NCBI GenBank assembly: GCA_003152415.1
Contig: PMAD01000142.1
Location: forward strand, 15,273-50,428
Direction: 5' to 3'
From: Acidobacterium sp.
GTDB lineage: Bacteria > Acidobacteriota > Terriglobia > Terriglobales > Acidobacteriaceae
DNA: 35,156 bases
In this document: positions 9,533-18,120 of the stretch, piece by piece
Position numbering within the stretch: the stretch's first letter is position 1
How the letters are laid out: each line of letters starts with the position of its first letter
Made by a program: the position numbers and the translations under genes
The notes under the pieces: model-generated
Told to the model about the DNA's origin: nothing
The model's input: the letters and a program-made list of their open reading frames with translations, nothing else
The model's database searches: none

Positions 9533-9599
9533 CCCCCTGCGTGGAATCCAGGGGGCCGACACGGGCCTCAAGGAAAGAAGCAACATCACTTCTGAGGCC
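9533..9599 (+). promoter_or_regulatory. Structured 5' leader: two hairpins, the second covering the Shine-Dalgarno
   Basis: Hairpin 1 pairs CCCCCTG (9533-9539) with CAGGGGG (9549-9555) around a 9-nt loop; an alternative pairing with GGGG at 9513-9516 is possible. Hairpin 2 pairs GGCCTCA (9564-9570) with TGAGGCC (9593-9599), with an inner GAAG/CTTC pairing. The right arm contains GAGG (9594-9597), which sits 8 nt before ATG 9606 and is the natural SD. Translation would therefore need hairpin 2 opened, as in RNA thermometers, riboswitches or protein-controlled leaders. The arms are read directly from sequence; the regulatory role is inference. Confidence 0.55.
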
Positions 9600-9605
9600 A
9601 AACGA

Positions 9606-12600
9606 ATGAAAAAGCTATTTCGCAACCACCCGATCTCTGCGTTCTGCCTTCTTTTCTGCACACTCCTGACGACACCGCTGATCCGGGCGCAGCAGACGCT
9701 CGGGACCATCAACGGAACGGTGACGGACATTTCCGGCGCCGCGATGGCCAACGCCACTGTGACCGCGGTGAGCGTACAGACAGGGCTAAGGCGGTCGACG
9801 ACAACGTCGAAGACCGGATACTGGGAGATCCTGAACCTGCCGGTGGGCACCTACAAGGTGACGGTGACCGAGGCGAACTTCGAGACGGTAGACTATCCGG
9901 CGATCGAAGTGCAGGAAATGCAGGCCAAGACGCTGAACGCGTCGATGCAGCCAGGAAAAGTAACCGAATCGGTGACGGTTACTGCAAATCCGCTGCTGAA
10001 CGCGACGGACACGACGAACGGATACACGCTGGACAAGACCCAGATCGAGGCGACGCCGCTGGCGACAGGCAGCTTTACGCAGCTGGCGATTCTGGCGCCG
10101 GGCGTGAATGCCGAGCTGCTGAGCGGGATCGACACGAATGCCGGGCTGGGCAACCAGAACATCTGGGCGAACGGGCAGCGTGCCACCAGCAACACGTTTC
10201 AGGTAAACGGCACGGACGTGAGCAACATCTTCAACGGCATGAGTTCGAGCGGAGATGCGTCGCAGCGGTACAACTTCAACATCGGTGGCGGGAGCACCTC
10301 AAGTTCGTCGTCGGCCGGTACGGCTGACATTGGCGGCGCCTCGCAGACGAGCACTTCCGTTTACGGCTCCAATGGCAACAGCCTGCCTTCGCCTCCGCCG
10401 GAGTTTCTGCAGGAGGTGCGCGTAAACACGTCGATGTACGACGCGCAACAGGGCGAGACGGCCGGCGCGCAGATCGACGTGAACACCTCGACCGGAACGA
10501 ACAAATTCCATGGACAGGTGTACGGAAGCTTCGCCAACAACTCGCTGAATGCCGATCCGTTCTTCTTCAAGCAGGATTATCTGCTGTCCGCCGATGGAGT
10601 CGGCGCATTTCCGGCATCGCTGGCCAACCCCGCACTGCATCGCTGGACCACGGGCGCAACGGTTGGCGGGCCGATTCTCAAGAACAAGCTGTTCTTCTTC
10701 GCGGCCTACCAGCGGCTATATGACTCAGACGATTCGACCGGGCTTTCGCAGATGACGGTTCCGACGGGGCTGACGGACGACCGTTCGGCGGCGGGATTGA
10801 CGGCGGCGGCGACGAGCTGGAACAGCGGGAAGGCGTACACCGGGGCGATCAGCCCGATCGCGCAGTCACTGCTATCGGCGAAATTGCCGAACGGGAACTA
10901 CCTGGTCCCGTCGAACCAGGTGCCGACGCAGCCTTACCAGTATGGTGTTCCCAACGTGACGTTGCTTGGGACGTCGGTGCTGACGGGCAACCAGGGAACG
11001 GGATCGCTCGACTATCAACTGAGCAACATCGATCGCGTATCGGCGAAGTACTACTACCAGGATGATCCGGCTTCCCGGCTTTTCGGGGTGTCGCAGGTGG
11101 GCGGATTTCCGCAGTCGCAGACCAACGGTGCGCAGGTTGGATCAGTGAGCAACACGATCGTCCTTGGGTCGAAGATCAACTGGGTCCAGACGCTGGGGTA
11201 TTCGCGGAGCTACAGCTACAGCTACTACACGCAGACGGTGGACCCCGGATCGAATTTCGGTGTGGGCACGGGCGCGAGCGGGGGCTATGCTCCTGGCCTG
11301 CCTGGCCTGCTGATCAGGGAGTTCGCCACTAACAGCACAGTAGCCCCGGCACTGAAGGTTGGTCCTTTCAGTTCGTTCGCAAACATCGGCTATTCCCAGA
11401 ACCGGCTGAATCCGTCGTCGAGCGTGGTGTTCACAATGGGCAGGCACACCATTCTGGCGGGGGGGGGATACAGTTACACGCAGCTGAATATCGATAACAA
11501 CCGGACGGGCATCGCGCAGGTGACCAGCTCGACGTTCCAGAAATTCCTGGCGGGCTCGGTGCACAGTTCGAGCGTGCTGGAAAGCATCGATCCAACGAAC
11601 GGGAAGAACCTCGCGGACCGCTACTACCGGACGAATGAAGTTTCCGGCTTCGTGCAGGACAAGTGGCAGGCTCTTTCCAACCTGAGCATCACAGCGGGGG
11701 TGCGCTACGACTATCACGGCGGGCTGACGGAGAAATACGGAGACATCTTCAACTTCGATCCGAGCGCCTACAGTGTGACGGGCACGACGACGACGGGCTT
11801 CACGGTGAATAACCCAGGGTTCGTGATTGCGCACAACAACAAATACAATCCGACGGCGGGGGTGAGCGATTCGACGCTGACGGGGCGGCAGTGGGGCGTC
11901 TCGCCGCGCATTGGATTCGCGTGGGCGCCGAAGATGAATCACGGCAATCTAGTGTGGAGCGGCGGATTCGGTCTTTATTACGACCGCGGCGAATACTTCA
12001 GCTATTTGTCGCAGCCGGCGGGCAGCGGCAACGGAGGACCGTTCGGGGTGACGGAGTCGGCTCCGCTGGCCAGCTATGTGGTCGGCACCGGGACCACGCT
12101 GGCGAATCCGCTGGGCGGCGCGCTGACAGCGTCCACCTACATCCCGCCCAGTTCCAACCCGGGAACGATCAAGGCGGCGCTGCAGAACACGCTGAATGGG
12201 ATGACGGGGCAGAGCAAGTACTACGGTCCGAACTGCGGCGGAGTCGATAATCAGGAAGGCTATACGGATTGCCCGGATGCTCTGAACTTCGGGGCCTACG
12301 ACAAGAACAACGTGCTGCCGTATACGATGAACTTCACGCTGAACGTGCAGTGGCAGCTAAGGCCGGACCTGATGGTTAAGGTTGGCTACACCGGCAATCG
12401 AGGGCGGCATGCGGTGATCCCGATCCCCTTCAACGAGCCGCTGCTGGCAACGGCGAGCAATCCGGTGCATGGCGAGACGGCCAGCTACGGATTCGAAGTG
12501 CTGAACCAAAACAGTGAGTCGGACGGTTACGATTACGATCCGATTCCGGGCGAGCCGTGGAACACAGAGGACGGCGGTAACGCGGACTTCCGTGCTCCCT

Positions 12601-13706
12601 ACGTGGGCTACAGCCCGAACGCGGCGTTCTTCGAAACCACCGGCACTTCGGCGTACGACGCTCTGGAGACGCACCTGGAGAAACGGCTGTCGCACAACGT
12701 GCTGGGCGGCGTGAGCTACACATTCAGCCACACCTACGATGAGCAAAGCGACATCGGGCTGTTCTTCACGGGCGACAATCCGAACAAGCTGCGAGACTCG
12801 TACGCTCCGGCGGACTTCGATCGGACACAGGTGCTGACCGGCAACTTCGACGTCGCCGCGCCCAATGCGGCGAAGCCGGAGACGCTGCTGTCGTGGTTCA
12901 CCAACGACTGGCACCTGAGCGGGCTGGTTGTGGCACAGAGCGGCGAGCCGTATTCGCTGTATGAATTCTATGGAGCGGTAGGCAGCATCTTCTTCGGCGA
13001 CTATCCGACACTGATGAACCCGGTACTGCCGATCGCGAACCCGAGTAATCCGAAGTCGGCGCTGACCGGGCATTCGGGCGCGTTCCGGTCGGGCAGCAGC
13101 TATATCCCAGCGATCGATCCGAGCCAGATTTCGATCCACTATCTGGCGCCGGGCGTGGATGGGATTCCAGTTTCGACCGGGAGCGAGCCGCAGGACATTT
13201 ACGAAACGGACTTCGCGCCTGGACAACGCAATCTGTTCCGGCAGGCATTCCAGAAGCGGGCGGATGTGTCGGTGCGCAAACAGTTCCGGCCTTCGGAGAA
13301 GCTCACGCTCGAATACCGGTTCAACGTATTCAACCTGACGAACACGACGAGCCTGGATGTGCCGCAGAACCAGACGGAGATTCGCCAGGCCGATGCCTGC
13401 TCGACATCGGCGTACGCGATCTCCTACAACAACTGCGCAGCAGGCTACGTGAACTATGGGCAGATCGCGACGAGCAACAGTGCCACCGACCAGCAGTCGG
13501 CACTGACCAATCTGGATCAGTTGCCGTATCACAATGGATCGGGCAAGACGACCACGATTCCGACCATCCTGCCGGCGGGGACGCTCTCCTGCTCGTCGGC
13601 GACGGTCACGGGAGGATGCCCGAATAACGGAGCGAATTTTGGCTCAGTCACGGGCACAATTGGCGGGTCACGCGTGGTCACGATGGATCTGCATTTCGTG
13701 TTCTAA
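9606..13706 (+). CDS. TonB-dependent receptor, large Oar-like outer-membrane protein
   Basis: 1366 residues from ATG 9606, with an SD (GAGG, 8 nt spacing). A classic signal peptide (FCLLFCTLLTTPLIRAQ) is followed by a carboxypeptidase-regulatory-like domain (about residues 30-118; GTINGTVTDISGAAMANATV, LPVGTYKVTVTEANF). Then come a linker with VTESVTVTANP, a plug region with a Ser-rich low-complexity loop (GGGSTSSSSSAG, about residues 225-235), and a barrel ending in MDLHFVF. It probably moves a large substrate across the outer membrane with TonB. A run of nine G (11459-11467) and three tandem AGCTAC hexamers (11208-11225, encoding SYSYSY) lie inside the coding sequence. A strong terminator follows. 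The ligand cannot be predicted. Confidence 0.95.
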   Translation: MKKLFRNHPISAFCLLFCTLLTTPLIRAQQTLGTINGTVTDISGAAMANATVTAVSVQTGLRRSTTTSKTGYWEILNLPVGTYKVTVTEANFETVDYPAIEVQEMQAKTLNASMQPGKVTESVTVTANPLLNATDTTNGYTLDKTQIEATPLATGSFTQLAILAPGVNAELLSGIDTNAGLGNQNIWANGQRATSNTFQVNGTDVSNIFNGMSSSGDASQRYNFNIGGGSTSSSSSAGTADIGGASQTSTSVYGSNGNSLPSPPPEFLQEVRVNTSMYDAQQGETAGAQIDVNTSTGTNKFHGQVYGSFANNSLNADPFFFKQDYLLSADGVGAFPASLANPALHRWTTGATVGGPILKNKLFFFAAYQRLYDSDDSTGLSQMTVPTGLTDDRSAAGLTAAATSWNSGKAYTGAISPIAQSLLSAKLPNGNYLVPSNQVPTQPYQYGVPNVTLLGTSVLTGNQGTGSLDYQLSNIDRVSAKYYYQDDPASRLFGVSQVGGFPQSQTNGAQVGSVSNTIVLGSKINWVQTLGYSRSYSYSYYTQTVDPGSNFGVGTGASGGYAPGLPGLLIREFATNSTVAPALKVGPFSSFANIGYSQNRLNPSSSVVFTMGRHTILAGGGYSYTQLNIDNNRTGIAQVTSSTFQKFLAGSVHSSSVLESIDPTNGKNLADRYYRTNEVSGFVQDKWQALSNLSITAGVRYDYHGGLTEKYGDIFNFDPSAYSVTGTTTTGFTVNNPGFVIAHNNKYNPTAGVSDSTLTGRQWGVSPRIGFAWAPKMNHGNLVWSGGFGLYYDRGEYFSYLSQPAGSGNGGPFGVTESAPLASYVVGTGTTLANPLGGALTASTYIPPSSNPGTIKAALQNTLNGMTGQSKYYGPNCGGVDNQEGYTDCPDALNFGAYDKNNVLPYTMNFTLNVQWQLRPDLMVKVGYTGNRGRHAVIPIPFNEPLLATASNPVHGETASYGFEVLNQNSESDGYDYDPIPGEPWNTEDGGNADFRAPYVGYSPNAAFFETTGTSAYDALETHLEKRLSHNVLGGVSYTFSHTYDEQSDIGLFFTGDNPNKLRDSYAPADFDRTQVLTGNFDVAAPNAAKPETLLSWFTNDWHLSGLVVAQSGEPYSLYEFYGAVGSIFFGDYPTLMNPVLPIANPSNPKSALTGHSGAFRSGSSYIPAIDPSQISIHYLAPGVDGIPVSTGSEPQDIYETDFAPGQRNLFRQAFQKRADVSVRKQFRPSEKLTLEYRFNVFNLTNTTSLDVPQNQTEIRQADACSTSAYAISYNNCAAGYVNYGQIATSNSATDQQSALTNLDQLPYHNGSGKTTTIPTILPAGTLSCSSATVTGGCPNNGANFGSVTGTIGGSRVVTMDLHFVF
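11459..11467 (+). repeat. G9 homopolymer tract inside the receptor gene
   Basis: Nine consecutive G residues encode Ala-Gly-Gly-Gly in the barrel region (LAGGGYSYTQ). The frame is open at this length; loss or gain of one G would shift it. Confidence 0.9.
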
Positions 13707-13729
13707 AGAGAAGTCGAGGTTTCGCCAGA

Positions 13730-13759
13730 GGGTCCCCGGAAAGGGGGCCCTTTGTTTTT
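13730..13759 (+). terminator. Rho-independent terminator of the second receptor gene
   Basis: GGGTCCCC pairs with GGGGGCCC (8 bp, one G-T wobble) around a GGAAA loop, followed directly by TTTGTTTTT. It starts 24 nt after the receptor stop codon and ends 57 nt before the mnmG start. Confidence 0.9.
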
Positions 13760-13791
13760 CGGCGGAAGCCGGCGCTTTCGGACTGCGCCGG

Positions 13792-13797
13792 TAGAAT
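13792..13797 (+). promoter_or_regulatory. Candidate -10 box (TAGAAT) of mnmG
   Basis: TAGAAT in the context CCGGTAGAATAGC, 18 nt before the TTG start and just after the terminator of the previous gene, so a new promoter is expected here. Its TAG is also the in-frame stop that limits the mnmG start. Confidence 0.4.
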
Positions 13798-13815
13798 AGC
13801 TCTGGGTCCCCAGCT

Positions 13816-15834
13816 TTGGCTTTTAGCGAACAATACGACGTGGTGGTGGTGGGCGCCGGACATGCCGGATGCGAGGCGGCGATGGCTGCGGCACGCATGG
13901 GTCTGCGCACCGCTCTGTTCACGCTGAACCTCGACCTGATTGCGCAGATGAGCTGCAATCCGGCAATCGGCGGCATCGCCAAGGGGCACCTGGTTCGAGA
14001 AGTGGACGCGCTGGGCGGGATCATGGGCGAAGTGGCGGATGCGGTCGGGATTCAGTTTCGCCTGCTGAATACTTCGCGGGGGCCGGCGGTGTGGTCGCCG
14101 CGGGCGCAGTGCGACAAGCAGCAGTACCGCGTGAAGATGCGCGAGGTGCTGGAGTCGCAGGCGAACTTGTTCATCAAGCAGGCGGAAGTAGTGGACGTCG
14201 TGCAAAGCACGACTTCCAGTGTTCAGCGTTCAGCGGACAGCGTTCAGGAAAAGCGTGAGGCCCCGGAAGCGGAGCCACCGCGGATTATCGGCGTTCGGCT
14301 TCGCGATGGGCGAGTGATTTATGCGGGCGCGACTGTCATCACCACAGGCACATTTCTGAATGGGCTGATCCACTGCGGAGAGGAGAATTACCCGGCGGGG
14401 CGGAGCGGCGAGCCGGCTTCGGTACTGCTGGGTGAGGCGCTGAAGGGGCTGGGGCTGCGCGGATGCCGACTCAAGACAGGGACGCCTCCGCGGCTGGATG
14501 GACGGACGATCGACTGGAGCCGGTTCGCGGAGCAGCCGGGGGACGCCGATCCGACTCCTTTTAGCTTTCGCACACGCGAGATTTCGCAACGGCAGGTTTC
14601 GTGCCACATCGCATACACCACGCCGGAGACGCTGCGCATTATCCGCGAAAATGTGCACCGGTCGCCGATGTATTCGGGGCAGATTCAGGCGATCGGGCCG
14701 CGCTATTGTCCGTCGATTGAAGACAAGGTGGTGAAGTTTCCTGATAAGGAGCAGCACCAGTTTTTCCTTGAGCCCGAGGGGCTGAACACACACGAGGTAT
14801 ACGTGAACGGGATGTCGACGTCGCTGCCGATGGAGGTGCAGTGGCAGATTGTGCGGTCGATTCCTGGTCTCGAGAACGCGGAGATGCTGCGGCCTGGATA
14901 TGCGATCGAGTACGACGCGATCGATCCAACAGAGCTGGACCGAGGGCTGCGGGTGAAGAAGTTTTATGGGCTGTATCTGGCGGGACAGATCAACGGGACC
15001 TCGGGGTACGAAGAGGCAGCGTGCCAGGGAATCATGGCGGGGATCAATGCGGCGCTCAACGTGAAGGGCGAGGCGCCGTTCACGCTGGATCGGACGGAGG
15101 CGTACACGGGAATCCTGATCGACGATCTGATCTCGAAGGGAACCAACGAGCCGTACCGGATGTTTACTTCGCGGGCCGAGTTCCGGCTGCATCTGCGCAT
15201 CGACAACGCGGACCGGCGGCTGACGCCGTATGGACGGCGGCTGGGGCTAATTAGCGATACGGCGTGGGCTGAGTACGGGGCGAAGCAGGCGCGAGCTGTG
15301 GCGTTGGAGAAAGTGCTCTCTACCGGAAAAGCTCAGGGAGGAGATTGGCCCGCTGGACAAACCTGGGCGCAGGTGCTGCGGCGGCCGGAGGTGACGATTG
15401 AGACGCTGTGGCCGGTTCTGCGGGAGCAGCTGCGGGACGAGATCTTTGCGCCATGGGTCGTGGCGGCCGAGGATGGGCATTTGCCGGCACAGGCACGCAA
15501 CGAGGTGAAGTCGGTGGAGACGGAGATCAAGTACGCGGGCTATCTCGATCAGCAGAAAAAGTCGATTGAGAAACTGAAGAAGGCCGAGGAGCGCGGGATT
15601 CCGGAGTGGTTCGATTACGGCCAGGTGAGCGGACTGTCGCGCGAGATGCAGGAGAAGCTGACGCGCGTGCGTCCGCTGACACTGGGCCAGGCGAGCCGGA
15701 TTCCTGGGGTGACGCCGGCGGCGCTGACGCTGGTGAATGTCTACATCGAGATTCAGGGAAAGCGGATGGTGGAACCGAGCGTTTCCGCATCGACTACTTT
15801 GCCGGCAGGAACTCGATCTTCGCGAATTGAGTAG
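13816..15834 (+). CDS. mnmG: tRNA uridine-5-carboxymethylaminomethyl modification enzyme MnmG (GidA)
   Basis: 672 residues from TTG 13816; an in-frame TAG at 13792 leaves no upstream ATG or GTG, and the FAD motif begins at once ([16 protein letters not shown]). MnmG with MnmE builds the cmnm5 group on the wobble uridine of certain tRNAs. Diagnostic motifs are [41 protein letters not shown] and [16 protein letters not shown]. The C-terminal helical domain ends normally near [22 protein letters not shown]. Two oddities make it longer than the usual 620-630 residues. About 25 extra residues ([22 protein letters not shown], about 132-155) come from 7-nt repeats. A tail of about 20 residues after EIQGKR overlaps the antisense end of vapC by 41 bp. 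Confidence 0.96.
   Translation: MAFSEQYDVVVVGAGHAGCEAAMAAARMGLRTALFTLNLDLIAQMSCNPAIGGIAKGHLVREVDALGGIMGEVADAVGIQFRLLNTSRGPAVWSPRAQCDKQQYRVKMREVLESQANLFIKQAEVVDVVQSTTSSVQRSADSVQEKREAPEAEPPRIIGVRLRDGRVIYAGATVITTGTFLNGLIHCGEENYPAGRSGEPASVLLGEALKGLGLRGCRLKTGTPPRLDGRTIDWSRFAEQPGDADPTPFSFRTREISQRQVSCHIAYTTPETLRIIRENVHRSPMYSGQIQAIGPRYCPSIEDKVVKFPDKEQHQFFLEPEGLNTHEVYVNGMSTSLPMEVQWQIVRSIPGLENAEMLRPGYAIEYDAIDPTELDRGLRVKKFYGLYLAGQINGTSGYEEAACQGIMAGINAALNVKGEAPFTLDRTEAYTGILIDDLISKGTNEPYRMFTSRAEFRLHLRIDNADRRLTPYGRRLGLISDTAWAEYGAKQARAVALEKVLSTGKAQGGDWPAGQTWAQVLRRPEVTIETLWPVLREQLRDEIFAPWVVAAEDGHLPAQARNEVKSVETEIKYAGYLDQQKKSIEKLKKAEERGIPEWFDYGQVSGLSREMQEKLTRVRPLTLGQASRIPGVTPAALTLVNVYIEIQGKRMVEPSVSASTTLPAGTRSSRIE
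14214..14248 (+). repeat. Tandem 7-nt repeats (GTTCAGC-like) inside mnmG
   Basis: TTCCAGT-GTTCAGC-GTTCAGC-GGACAGC-GTTCAGG is five successive heptamers, two identical and the others variants. Because 7 is not a multiple of 3, one unit is read in different frames as [10 protein letters not shown]. The stretch falls in a surface linker of MnmG where relatives have no insertion. Confidence 0.8.
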
Positions 15835-16201
15835 CGGGCTTGAGGTCGAAGTCAGCGGTAACGAAGACATGATTTGGCGCCGATCCGATCACCGCCCCAA
15901 ATGCATCGACATAAGGAATTTTGTAGTCGGCGCGGATCAACGCCGCCTCGACGGCCTGCTGGGCCGTTACGGGAACAATCTGAATGCCCATTGCTGCCAG
16001 CCGTTGAAGAATTCGGCTCATGACATCTCGGCCGCGTAGCTTGTAGAGGCGGTTTGCCGCCTCACCCCAGTGGAGCGCGGAAGCAGCCACAAGCGCGGTA
16101 CCGTCGAGGTACTTATCGAGAATTCGCTGAACTCGATCAGCACCAGCTTCGTTGTCCGTAAAGCGCAGGATTGCACTGGAGTCGAGCACGTAGGTCACCA
16201 C
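15794..16201 (-). CDS. vapC: VapC-type PIN-domain toxin
   Basis: 135 residues from GTG 16201, or 134 from the adjacent GTG 16198, which overlaps the antitoxin stop as GTGA. The PIN-domain ribonuclease shows its acidic centre: Asp in YVLDSSA, Glu in HWGEAANRL, Asp in [10 protein letters not shown], and the final Asp in TADFD. VapC toxins cleave RNA, often initiator tRNA or rRNA, and are held inactive by VapB. Translational coupling to vapB is clear from the overlap. Its 3' end lies antisense to the last 41 bp of mnmG, which suggests the pair arrived at this site and changed the mnmG stop. Confidence 0.93.
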   Translation of the reverse strand: MVTYVLDSSAILRFTDNEAGADRVQRILDKYLDGTALVAASALHWGEAANRLYKLRGRDVMSRILQRLAAMGIQIVPVTAQQAVEAALIRADYKIPYVDAFGAVIGSAPNHVFVTADFDLKPATQFAKIEFLPAK

Positions 16202-16437
16202 TTACGGCGTCGCTCCTCTTCCCTGCGTTCCTTCAACAGCGAATCTGTCAGCGAAGGGCCGCCTGCCGTGGATCCACGAAGCGCGCGCACATATTCCTTG
16301 TTAACGGGCTCGAGGATGATGCGGTTGCCTTCACGCAGCACAGCGATGCGGGTGCCAGGGCGAATGCCGAGGGCCTCACGGATTTCGGCCGGGATCACGA
16401 ATTGGCCCTTGGTGCTTACCGTTGCGAGTTCCGCCAT
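16195..16437 (-). CDS. vapB: VapB-type antitoxin, AbrB/MazE/SpoVT fold
   Basis: 80 residues from ATG 16437. The N-terminal swapped-hairpin DNA-binding fold is typical (ATVSTKGQFVIPAEIREALGIRPG, then GNRIILEPV). The C-terminal half ([14 protein letters not shown]) is charged and probably wraps the toxin. It is upstream of and overlaps vapC, the normal antitoxin-first order. A palindrome over its -10 box suits autorepression by the VapBC complex. The pair sits between mnmG and dnaB. Confidence 0.93.
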   Translation of the reverse strand: MAELATVSTKGQFVIPAEIREALGIRPGTRIAVLREGNRIILEPVNKEYVRALRGSTAGGPSLTDSLLKERREEERRRKW

Positions 16438-16440
16438 AAT

Positions 16441-16466
16441 GTCTTACATTGTACCATAGGTAAGAC
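16441..16466 (-). promoter_or_regulatory. vapBC operator palindrome overlapping the -10 box
   Basis: GTCTTAC (16441-16447) and GTAAGAC (16460-16466) are perfect inverted arms 12 nt apart. Between them the minus strand reads TACAAT (16453-16448), a good -10 ending 10 nt before ATG 16437. Binding of VapB here would block RNA polymerase directly. Arms and hexamer are seen; the operator role is inferred from how VapBC and MazEF operons work. Confidence 0.65.
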
Positions 16467-16572
16467 GCGGACCGACTGCTGTCTTCAACATTTGCCGCTT
16501 GGCCGCCCCCTGATATATTGCGGACTCTAGCACTCATCGAAGTCGGGGCGCATTTTCGCCGCGTCACCTGGT

Positions 16573-17952
16573 CTAGTTATCCTCACCGTACCCGGCATCG
16601 GCAAAGAGGGTATAGTCGGCCACCCAACCCAGTTCTATCGATCCGGTTGGGCCATTGCGCTGTTTGGCGATGATGATCTCGGCCTTGTGCTCCAGATCGG
16701 GGTCCTCGCGGTTGTAGTAGCTTTCGCGATGAATAAAGGCGACCACGTCGGCGTCCTGTTCGATTGAGCCGGATTCACGCAGGTCGGAGAGGATCGGCTT
16801 TTTGTCGCCGCCGCGCTGCTCGGAGGCGCGGGAGAGCTGGGAGAGAGCGACGACGGGAATGTTCAGCTCCTTGGCAAGCGCTTTGAGGCCGCGGGAGATG
16901 GAAGAGACTTCCTGGGTGCGGTTCTCATAGTGGCGGGCATTGGGACCCATGGTTCCGGCGGACATGAGCTGCAGATAGTCGATGACCACCAAATCGAGCC
17001 CGCTCGCAAACTGGCGCAGACGGCGAGCCTTGGCGCGCATTTCAGTGAGCGAGATGCCGGGGGTGTCATCAATGAAGATGCGAGCTTCGACGAGGCGCTC
17101 CAGTGCATTGATGAGGCTGTCACGATCTTCGCGTGGCAGGAATCCGGTCTGGATTTTCTTCGCGCCGACATGCGCTTCGGACGCGAGCAAACGGCGGAGC
17201 AAGGACTCCTTCGACATTTCGAGGGAGAAGATGGCGACGGTCTTACCGCCCCGGATCGCGGCGTTCTGAGCGATGTTGATGGCGAGGGCGCTCTTGCCCA
17301 TGGACGGACGCGCGGCGATGATCGTGAGCTCGGAATTTTGCAGGCCGCTGGTCATTTCGTCGAACCGGGTGAGGTACGTGCGGAGACCCGTGACCTGGTG
17401 CTGGCCCTGCTGGTAGAGGTTGTCGATGGTTTTGAAAGAGCCGGCGACGATCTCGTGCACGCTGGAGAAGCCGCGGGTGATGCCCTTCTCAGTGACTTCG
17501 AGGAGCGAGGTTTCGGCGGCGTTGAGGACTTCGAGTGCTTCTTCGCTCTGGTCGGCGGCGCGGGTGATGGCGGTGGAGCAAATGTTGATGAGCTGGCGGA
17601 GAAGGGACTTGTCCTTAACGATGCGGACGTATTCTTCGATGGAGAGGCGGCGGGGCAGGCCTTCGGTGAGGGATGCGAGCCACGCGACGCCGCCGATGGA
17701 TTCGATTTCCTTGCGGCGGGTAAGTTCTTCGCTGAGGGTGATGATGTCGACGACATGATTGCGGTCGATGAGCTCGCCCATGCGGGCAAAGACGCGCTGA
17801 TGGGCGGTGAGCGCGAAGTCGTCAGCGCGCAGGTTGGAGGCAGCTTCGCTCCAGGCGTGATTGTCGAGCAGGACGGCGCCGAGGATGGTGCGCTCGGCGT
17901 CAAGCGAGGCGGGAAGCCCACGTTCGAATTCGATGTCGGGGGTGGCGGCCAT
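16573..17952 (-). CDS. dnaB: Replicative DNA helicase DnaB
   Basis: 459 residues from ATG 17952; the track start is a TTG three codons earlier with no support. The N-terminal DnaB domain (about 10-115; PASLDAERTILGAVLLD) is followed by a linker helix and a RecA-like C-terminal domain. This has Walker A (ARPSMGKSA), an arginine/switch region (FSLEMSKESLLRRLL), Walker B (LVVIDYLQLM) and the H4 Gln motif (VALSQLSR). It is the hexameric 5'-3' helicase of the replication fork. No intein or insertion is present. It is transcribed alone on the minus strand, with vapBC downstream in the same direction but with its own promoter. Confidence 0.97.
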   Translation of the reverse strand: MAATPDIEFERGLPASLDAERTILGAVLLDNHAWSEAASNLRADDFALTAHQRVFARMGELIDRNHVVDIITLSEELTRRKEIESIGGVAWLASLTEGLPRRLSIEEYVRIVKDKSLLRQLINICSTAITRAADQSEEALEVLNAAETSLLEVTEKGITRGFSSVHEIVAGSFKTIDNLYQQGQHQVTGLRTYLTRFDEMTSGLQNSELTIIAARPSMGKSALAINIAQNAAIRGGKTVAIFSLEMSKESLLRRLLASEAHVGAKKIQTGFLPREDRDSLINALERLVEARIFIDDTPGISLTEMRAKARRLRQFASGLDLVVIDYLQLMSAGTMGPNARHYENRTQEVSSISRGLKALAKELNIPVVALSQLSRASEQRGGDKKPILSDLRESGSIEQDADVVAFIHRESYYNREDPDLEHKAEIIIAKQRNGPTGSIELGWVADYTLFADAGYGEDN

Positions 17953-17963
17953 GATCTTCAACG

Positions 17964-17969
17964 AGTGTA
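17964..17969 (-). promoter_or_regulatory. Candidate -10 box (TACACT) of dnaB
   Basis: TACACT on the minus strand (context CCTACACTCG) ends 11 nt before ATG 17952, so the leader would be about 4-5 nt at most. Confidence 0.45.
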
Positions 17970-18083
17970 GGACGGAAATGGGGCGGATGAACCCCGTGTG
18001 AATATCTCTAACAACGAGGGCTGCAGTGTTGAAAACAGGTATGAAAACCCGATGCCCGATGGCCTTCGGGGCGGGCCAGCGTC

Positions 18084-18089
18084 TATCAT
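18084..18089 (+). promoter_or_regulatory. Candidate -10 box (TATCAT) of the DUF4440-like gene
   Basis: TATCAT (5 of 6 to consensus) lies 31 nt before ATG 18121. Initiation near 18096 would exclude the upstream in-frame ATG at 18088 and supports ATG 18121. AGGAAG at 18103-18108 would be the SD, with rather long spacing (12 nt). Confidence 0.4.
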
Positions 18090-18120
18090 GAAGGAAGCCC
18101 CCAGGAAGTGGATTGTTTTT

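Noticed and set aside
11208-11225. AGCTAC triplicate as a separate repeat element
   Set aside because: Only three copies, in frame, encoding SYSYSY in a barrel strand; ordinary coding repetition.
16930-17970. 346-residue plus-strand ORF opposite dnaB
   Set aside because: Asp/Glu/Gly-rich translation typical of the antisense of a GC-rich gene; no family motif.
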